Below are positions 4,708-8,936 of a stretch of 8,936 nucleotides of DNA, in pieces. The translations under genes and the position numbers were made by a program. Positions within the stretch are counted from its first letter, which is position 1. Every line of letters begins with the position of its first letter. A model generated the notes under the pieces. It ran no database searches. It was not told where the DNA came from and was given only the letters and a program-made list of their open reading frames with translations. Origin of the DNA: an uncultured Sphingopyxis sp. (GTDB taxonomy: Bacteria > Pseudomonadota > Alphaproteobacteria > Sphingomonadales > Sphingomonadaceae); the NCBI GenBank assembly GCA_937957805.1, contig CALFXW010000069.1, positions 1 through 8,936 of the forward strand. The letters run 5' to 3'.

Positions 4708-5580
4708 ATGTCCACCACCTACACGCTCGACACCGCGACCAGCCGCGCCAACCCCACCCCCGCCCCGATGAAGCGGCTGACCGTCCCCGCAATTCAGGGA
4801 CACAAGGCCGATGGGGTGACCAAGGAACCTTTGGTCATGCTGACCGCTTATACCGCGCGGATGGCGCAATTGCTCGACCAGCATTGCGACATGCTGCTTG
4901 TCGGTGATTCGCTGGGTCAGGTGATTTACGGCCTGCCATCGACCATCCCCGTCACGTTGGAAATGATGGCGGCGCACGGCGCGGCGGTGGTGCGCGGATC
5001 GTACCACAGCCTTGTCATCGTCGACATGCCCTTTGGCAGTTATGAAGCATCGAGCGAACAGGCATTTGCCAGCGCCAGCCGCTTGATGAAGGAAAGCGGC
5101 TGTGCCGCCGTCAAGCTGGAGGGGGGGGAGGCGATGGCCGAAACCATCGCATTCCTATCGCACCGGGGGATACCCGTGGTCGGGCATATCGGGCTGACCC
5201 CCCAAGCGGTCAATGCGCTGGGCGGTTATGGTGCGCGCGGGCGCAGCGCGGCAGAGGAAGCCAAGATTTTGGCCGATGCGCGCGCCGTGGCGGATGCCGG
5301 TGCCTTTGCCCTCGTCGTCGAAGGGGTGCTCGAACATATTGCAGATGCGGTGACCGCCGCCGTCCCCATCCCCACCATCGGCATCGGCGCGTCGGCGCGA
5401 TGCGACGGGCAGGTGCTGGTGACAGAGGATATGTTGGGAATGTTTGAGCGCGTGCCGCGCTTTGTAAAACGCTATGCCGACATGGCGGGCTTGGTCGGCG
5501 ACACGGCACAGGCGTTTGCGGCCGAAGTCAGGTCGCGTTCCTTCCCGACCAGCGAACAGGTTTATCAGCGCAAGGCCTGA
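4708..5580 (+). CDS. panB: 3-methyl-2-oxobutanoate hydroxymethyltransferase (ketopantoate hydroxymethyltransferase)
   Basis: PanB transfers a hydroxymethyl group from 5,10-methylene-tetrahydrofolate to 2-oxoisovalerate, making ketopantoate, the first committed step to pantothenate and coenzyme A. It acts in the cytoplasm as a (beta/alpha)8 barrel. Seen here: MLTAYTARMAQLLDQ (44-58), metal-site Asp67 in LLVGDSLGQVIYG, Asp106 in VIVDMPFGSYE, Glu138 in VKLEGG, VVGHIGLTPQ (157-166), the catalytic-type Glu205 in VVEGV, and IGIGAS (224-229). The 290-residue length is a little over the usual 263-280, due to an N-terminal tail. I start at ATG 4708: the in-frame ATG 4672 falls in the promoter -35 and would add 12 non-conserved residues. 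A run of eight G (5121-5128) occurs in the LEGGE codons, without disturbing the frame. panC is not in the window. Confidence 0.96.
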   Translation: MSTTYTLDTATSRANPTPAPMKRLTVPAIQGHKADGVTKEPLVMLTAYTARMAQLLDQHCDMLLVGDSLGQVIYGLPSTIPVTLEMMAAHGAAVVRGSYHSLVIVDMPFGSYEASSEQAFASASRLMKESGCAAVKLEGGEAMAETIAFLSHRGIPVVGHIGLTPQAVNALGGYGARGRSAAEEAKILADARAVADAGAFALVVEGVLEHIADAVTAAVPIPTIGIGASARCDGQVLVTEDMLGMFERVPRFVKRYADMAGLVGDTAQAFAAEVRSRSFPTSEQVYQRKA

Positions 5581-5680
5581 TGGGCGGGATATGCATTTGG
5601 GCCATTGGCGAATATCGAATCAGACACTAAGGGAAGTGCGCACTGGTCAAATGCGGCGAAAAAACAGGATTGGATGAAAA
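5581..5680 (+). other. Gap between panB and the yfgM-like gene
   Basis: These 100 bases have no convincing gene, terminator or promoter. An out-of-frame ATG at 5674 opens an eight-codon frame (stop 5698-5700) that overlaps the TTG start of the next gene; it is too short to call. Weak Shine-Dalgarno-like bases are AGGA (5666-5669) and GGA (5672-5674). Confidence 0.3.
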
Positions 5681-6412
5681 TTGGCGCTGAGTCCCACTGA
5701 CGGCGAAACCTTCATGCGCGAAGTCGATGATGCGGTGCGCGCCGACTTTTTCGAACGCTTTTTCCGCAACTATGGCAAATTGACGCTGGCGATCATCCTC
5801 GTCGCATTGCTGGGCCTTGGCGGCTGGCTTTATTGGCGCCACCATGAACAAACGGTCGCCGATGCCAATGGCCGCATGTATAGCGCGGTGATCGACGCGC
5901 TCGCCAACAACCGCCCGCGCGCGGCAGCCAGCGCGGCCGAAGCACTCGCCAAGTCGGACAGCCCCGCCTATCGCGTGCTCGCCCGCATGGCGCAGGGTGC
6001 CGCAGCAGAGGTGGAGGGGAATGTCCCTGTCGCCGCGCAGCGTTACGCCGCTGCGGCGAATGACCTCAACGCGCCGCCGGCGATGCGCCACACCGCGCTG
6101 ATGCGCGAAGTTTTGCTGCAATTTGATACGCTCAACCCCGATGCGGTGATCGCCCGATTGTCGAGCGTGGTTGCCGACAATGCCAGCCCCGCCTTTCCCG
6201 CCGCCGCTGAATTGACCGCGCTGGCGCAAGTGAAAAAGGGCAATCGCACAGCCGCCATCGCGCTCTATCGCCGGATTGCCGCACACGCTGCTGCGACCCC
6301 GTCGCTCAAGCGGCGCGCGGGTCAGATGGTGGCCAATTTGGGGGCGCAGGGCAATGCGCCTGTTGCGCGTCCCGCCGCTGCTGCACCGGCTGCTGCACCC
6401 GCCACCCGTTAA
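5681..6412 (+). CDS. YfgM-like membrane-anchored tetratricopeptide protein
   Basis: This 243-residue protein has a cytoplasmic N-terminus (EVDDAVRADFFERFFRNYGK, about 14-33), one transmembrane helix at about 32-52 and a periplasmic helical domain to about residue 222, then an Ala/Pro-rich tail. That is the architecture of YfgM, which in E. coli associates with the SecYEG translocon and periplasmic chaperones and whose gene lies next to bamB, as here. The domain has TPR-like helices (LARMAQGAAAEVEGN; ALAQVKKGNRTAAIALYRRIA). I use TTG 5681 because family members begin with an ALSPT-like stretch before the EVD motif; ATG 5714 would cut 11 residues and has no ribosome-binding site. The bamB gene follows after 42 bases, so co-transcription is likely. 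Confidence 0.82.
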   Translation: MALSPTDGETFMREVDDAVRADFFERFFRNYGKLTLAIILVALLGLGGWLYWRHHEQTVADANGRMYSAVIDALANNRPRAAASAAEALAKSDSPAYRVLARMAQGAAAEVEGNVPVAAQRYAAAANDLNAPPAMRHTALMREVLLQFDTLNPDAVIARLSSVVADNASPAFPAAAELTALAQVKKGNRTAAIALYRRIAAHAAATPSLKRRAGQMVANLGAQGNAPVARPAAAAPAAAPATR

Positions 6413-6454
6413 TCCAGATTATTGGAAGCCCGATTTTAGAAAGAGAGAATATCG

Positions 6455-7795
6455 ATGCAAAAAATGCACAAATTGGGCGGTAAAATCTTGGCTGGCGCGG
6501 TGATCGCCAGCGCGCTGGCCGGTTGCGGCGTATTAAAGGGTGGCGATGGCCCGCGCACGCCAACCGTCGGCAATCGCGAATCCATTTTGGGCAATGCCCA
6601 GCAATTGGCGGTCGATCCGACCACGGCGGCGATGGAAGTGATTTTGCCCGGCGCAGTCACCAATGCCGACTGGGCGCAGCCCGGCGGCAATGCCGCCAAG
6701 TCGATGGGGCACGTCGCATTGGGTGCCACTTTGGCAGAGGCATGGCGCGCGCAAATAGCGGGCGGCACCAGCCGCGCACGGCTGGCCAGTTCGCCCGTCG
6801 TCGGCGGGGGCAGCCTGTTCGTCATCGATACCGATGGCAGGGTCAACGCCTTTGACACGGCAACCGGCGCACGCCGCTGGGCCACCGTGGTTGGGGACAC
6901 GACGCGCGATGGACAGCGCGCCCGTTTCGGCGGCGGGGTCAGCGTTGATGGCCCGATTGTTTATGCGGCCACCGGCCTTGGCGATGTCGCAGCGCTGGAC
7001 GCGGCAACCGGCGCGGTGCGCTGGACGGTGCGCCCCGGCGGCCCATTGCGCGGGGCACCGACGCTCGCCTTTGGCAATGTGTTCGTGATGGCACAGGATA
7101 ATCAGATTTTTGCGCTGCGCGCCACCGATGGCAATATCGAATGGCAAGAAGCGGGCACGCTGGCGCCGGGCAGTGTTTTTGGTGCTGCGGCCCCCGCCGC
7201 CGGTCAGGCGACGATTATCGCGGGATATTCGAGCGGGGAATTAAACGCCTATCGCTATGAAAATGGCCGCGCCTTGTGGAATGATGCGCTCGCCCGCACC
7301 AGCGCGGCGGCGACGGTTTCCACGCTGTCCGACATTGACGCTGACCCGATTATCGACCGTGGCCGGGTCTATGCCATTGGTCAGGGCGGGCGTATGGCCG
7401 CCTATGAATTATTGTCCGGCCAGCGCATCTGGGAAATGAATATCGGCGGCATTTCAACGCCGTGGGTTGCGGGTGAATGGGTGTTCGTCGCCACCAATGA
7501 CGCGCGGGTTTTCTGCATCGCGCGCACCACCGGGCGCATCCGCTGGATCGGCCAATTGCCGCAGTTCAAGGATGCCGACGACCGTGAGGGGGCGATCCGC
7601 TGGACCGGCCCGTTGCTCGCCGGCGGGCGGCTCATCCTCGTCAGCTCGGATGGGCGGATGGCACAGATTAACCCCGCCGACGGCGCAATCCAGTCCATCA
7701 GCCCCATTTCGGGGCCAACGCGCCTGCCGCCGGTGGTCGCCAACGGCACGCTCTATATCATGGATGACAGCGGCCGTATTACCGCCTGGCGATGA
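6455..7795 (+). CDS. bamB: Outer membrane protein assembly factor BamB (beta-propeller lipoprotein)
   Basis: BamB is the lipoprotein subunit of the BAM complex, which inserts beta-barrel proteins into the outer membrane; it is thought to help feed substrates to BamA. The 446-residue protein has a lipoprotein signal (basic start, hydrophobic core, lipobox LAGC with lipidated Cys24) and a disordered linker. It then has PQQ-like propeller blades, each with a GxxxAxDxxTGxxxW-type motif: GRVNAFDTATGARRW (128-142), GDVAALDAATGAVRW (176-190), NQIFALRATDGNIEW (216-230), GELNAYRYENGRALW (261-275), GRMAAYELLSGQRIW (312-326), ARVFCIARTTGRIRW (350-364), and a degenerate GRMAQINPADGAIQ (400-413), closing with GRITAWR. 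This fits an eight-bladed ring. It lies between yfgM-like and der as in many proteobacteria. AGAGAG (6442-6447) lies seven bases before ATG 6455. Its stop overlaps the der start (ATGA). Confidence 0.95.
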   Translation: MQKMHKLGGKILAGAVIASALAGCGVLKGGDGPRTPTVGNRESILGNAQQLAVDPTTAAMEVILPGAVTNADWAQPGGNAAKSMGHVALGATLAEAWRAQIAGGTSRARLASSPVVGGGSLFVIDTDGRVNAFDTATGARRWATVVGDTTRDGQRARFGGGVSVDGPIVYAATGLGDVAALDAATGAVRWTVRPGGPLRGAPTLAFGNVFVMAQDNQIFALRATDGNIEWQEAGTLAPGSVFGAAAPAAGQATIIAGYSSGELNAYRYENGRALWNDALARTSAAATVSTLSDIDADPIIDRGRVYAIGQGGRMAAYELLSGQRIWEMNIGGISTPWVAGEWVFVATNDARVFCIARTTGRIRWIGQLPQFKDADDREGAIRWTGPLLAGGRLILVSSDGRMAQINPADGAIQSISPISGPTRLPPVVANGTLYIMDDSGRITAWR

Positions 7796-8936
7796 GACCG
7801 CCCACGCTCGCCATTATCGGACGGCCCAATGTCGGCAAATCCACCCTGTTCAATCGCTTGGTGGGTAAAAAGCTGGCGCTGGTCGACGACCGCCCCGGGG
7901 TGACCCGCGACCGGCGGGAGGGGGAGGCGAACCTGCTCGGCCTCGAGTTCCGCGTTATCGACACGGCGGGCTTTGAGGAGGATGATGCGGCGACGCTGCC
8001 CGGGCGGATGCGTGCGCAAACCGAAGCGGCGGTGCGTGAGGCCGATGCCGCATTGTTTCTGGTCGATGCGCGCGCGGGGATAACCCCCCTCGATGCCGAA
8101 ATCGGGCGCTGGCTGCGCGATGCCGACACGCCGATCATCCTTGTCGCCAACAAGGCGGAGGGGCGCGAGGGCGCGGCCGGCGTTTCAGAGGCGTGGAGCC
8201 TCGGTTTTGGCGAACCATTTGGCATTTCCGCCGAACATGGGGAGGGGATGGTCGATCTGTTCGACGCGCTGCGCCTCCACCTCGAACGCGACGCGGATGA
8301 TGGGGAGGATGCCGATGACGACGCGCCCGATGCCCCGCTCAAACTCGCGATTGTCGGGCGGCCCAACGCCGGTAAATCGACGCTCATCAACAAGATTTTG
8401 GGCGAAGACCGGCTGATTACCGGGCCGGAGGCAGGGATTACCCGCGATTCCATCTCCATCGACTGGCAATGGCAAGATGGCGATGGAACAGAGCGCGCCG
8501 TGCGCCTCATCGACACGGCGGGTATGCGCAAACGCGCCAAGGTGCAGGACAAGCTGGAAAAATTGTCGGTGGCCGACGCGCTGCATTCGATCGCCTTTGC
8601 AGAGGTGGTGGTGCTGCTGCTCGATGCCCTGCACACCATCACCGAGCAGGACGCCCATCTCGCCGGCCACGTGCTCGAAGCCGGCCGGGCGGTGGTCGTC
8701 GCGGTCAACAAATGGGACGCCGTCGACGACTACCACCGCAACCTGCTGCAGCGATCTATCGAGCAGCGCCTGGCCTTTCTGCGCTTTGCGTCGGTACATT
8801 TCATCTCGGCCCGTAAGCGGCAAGGACTCGGACCACTATGGAAGTCGATACTCGATGCCTACCGGGCAGCGATGTGCAAGATGCCAACTCCGGTGCTGAC
8901 ACGCCTGCTACTGGAGGCAGTTCAGTTCCAAAGTCC
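7792..8936 (+). CDS. der: Ribosome-assembly GTPase Der (EngA), 3' end missing and probably chimeric
   Basis: Der is a double GTPase needed for maturation of the 50S ribosomal subunit. ATG 7792 overlaps the bamB stop (ATGA), so the two are translationally coupled. GTPase domain 1 has GRPNVGKS (10-17), DTAG (57-60) and NKAE (120-123). An acidic linker (about 165-180) follows, then domain 2 with GRPNAGKS (189-196), DTAG (241-244), NKWD (306-309) and the SA of G5 (339-340). The window ends at residue 381, in the KH-like C-terminal domain; full Der proteins have about 440-490 residues. Up to about residue 270 the sequence is sphingomonad-like. From EVVVLLLDA (271-279, bases 8602-8628) onward, TEQDAHLAGHVLEAGRAVVV and LRFASVHFISARKRQGLGPL look betaproteobacterial, and codons change (CTA, ATA, GGA, GTA and AGT appear close together). 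A chimeric join is suspected; the function call stands. Confidence 0.93.
   Translation, partial: MRPPTLAIIGRPNVGKSTLFNRLVGKKLALVDDRPGVTRDRREGEANLLGLEFRVIDTAGFEEDDAATLPGRMRAQTEAAVREADAALFLVDARAGITPLDAEIGRWLRDADTPIILVANKAEGREGAAGVSEAWSLGFGEPFGISAEHGEGMVDLFDALRLHLERDADDGEDADDDAPDAPLKLAIVGRPNAGKSTLINKILGEDRLITGPEAGITRDSISIDWQWQDGDGTERAVRLIDTAGMRKRAKVQDKLEKLSVADALHSIAFAEVVVLLLDALHTITEQDAHLAGHVLEAGRAVVVAVNKWDAVDDYHRNLLQRSIEQRLAFLRFASVHFISARKRQGLGPLWKSILDAYRAAMCKMPTPVLTRLLLEAVQFQS

Noticed and set aside
3018..5128. Eight-base homopolymers: C8 at 3018-3025 (hydrolase) and G8 at 5121-5128 (panB), as phase-variation tracts
   Set aside because: Both frames are intact with conserved protein sequence across the runs, and such runs are expected in GC-rich coding DNA. 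They are mentioned only as places where sequencing errors could occur.
7779..8711. 310-codon open frame on the minus strand
   Set aside because: It is antisense to der, is Ser/Arg/Ala-rich and low in complexity, and is an effect of codon bias.
1..8936. CRISPR arrays, tRNA or rRNA genes, insertion sequences, phage genes
   Set aside because: I found no regularly spaced repeats, no cloverleaf-like sequence and no transposase or integrase motifs; nearly all of the window is accounted for by protein genes.

Overview
The window looks like a piece of an alphaproteobacterial, probably sphingomonad, chromosome. The grounds are roughly 60-65% GC (hand counts), Der and PanB proteins that read like sphingomonad versions in their intact parts, and the order panB - yfgM-like - bamB - der. 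The taxonomic call is inference from recalled families, not from a search.

Layout. Bases 1-1424 (minus strand) hold a two-gene ABC exporter: an ATPase with a TTG start, followed by its ABC-2-type permease, which runs off the left edge. Bases 1425-1511 are a divergent, AT-rich promoter region with a perfect inverted repeat. Bases 1512-4560 hold three two-gene modules. Each pairs a small four-helix membrane protein with a 63-69 residue XRE/Cro-type regulator directly downstream: module 1 (DUF2975-type + YozG-like, plus strand), module 2 (141-aa membrane protein + XRE, plus strand, ATGA overlap) and module 3 (DUF2178-like + XRE, minus strand). A secreted alpha/beta hydrolase sits behind module 2 in what looks like the same transcript, and module 3 converges on it. 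Bases 4561-4707 hold two back-to-back promoters, one for module 3 and one for panB; the panB promoter is placed so that the transcript should start at or next to the ATG (leaderless). Bases 4708-5580 are panB (pantothenate synthesis). Bases 5681-8936 hold a yfgM-like membrane-anchored gene, the outer-membrane assembly lipoprotein gene bamB, and der/engA (ribosome-assembly GTPase), cut by the right edge.

How the genes fit together. yfgM-bamB-der is a conserved cell-envelope/ribosome-assembly block. The accessory-looking interest is the run of three membrane-protein/XRE modules, each with an inverted repeat in the DNA in front of it, as expected of self-regulating cassettes; their function is unknown.

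Both ends look chimeric. At the far left the permease reading frame turns within one codon or so into a LuxR-type helix-turn-helix motif. At the far right, Der switches at a conserved GTPase motif from a sphingomonad-like sequence to one that looks betaproteobacterial, with a change in codon use. An assembly or library chimera is the simplest explanation, so about 1-60 and 8602-8936 should not be trusted as belonging to the same genome as the middle.
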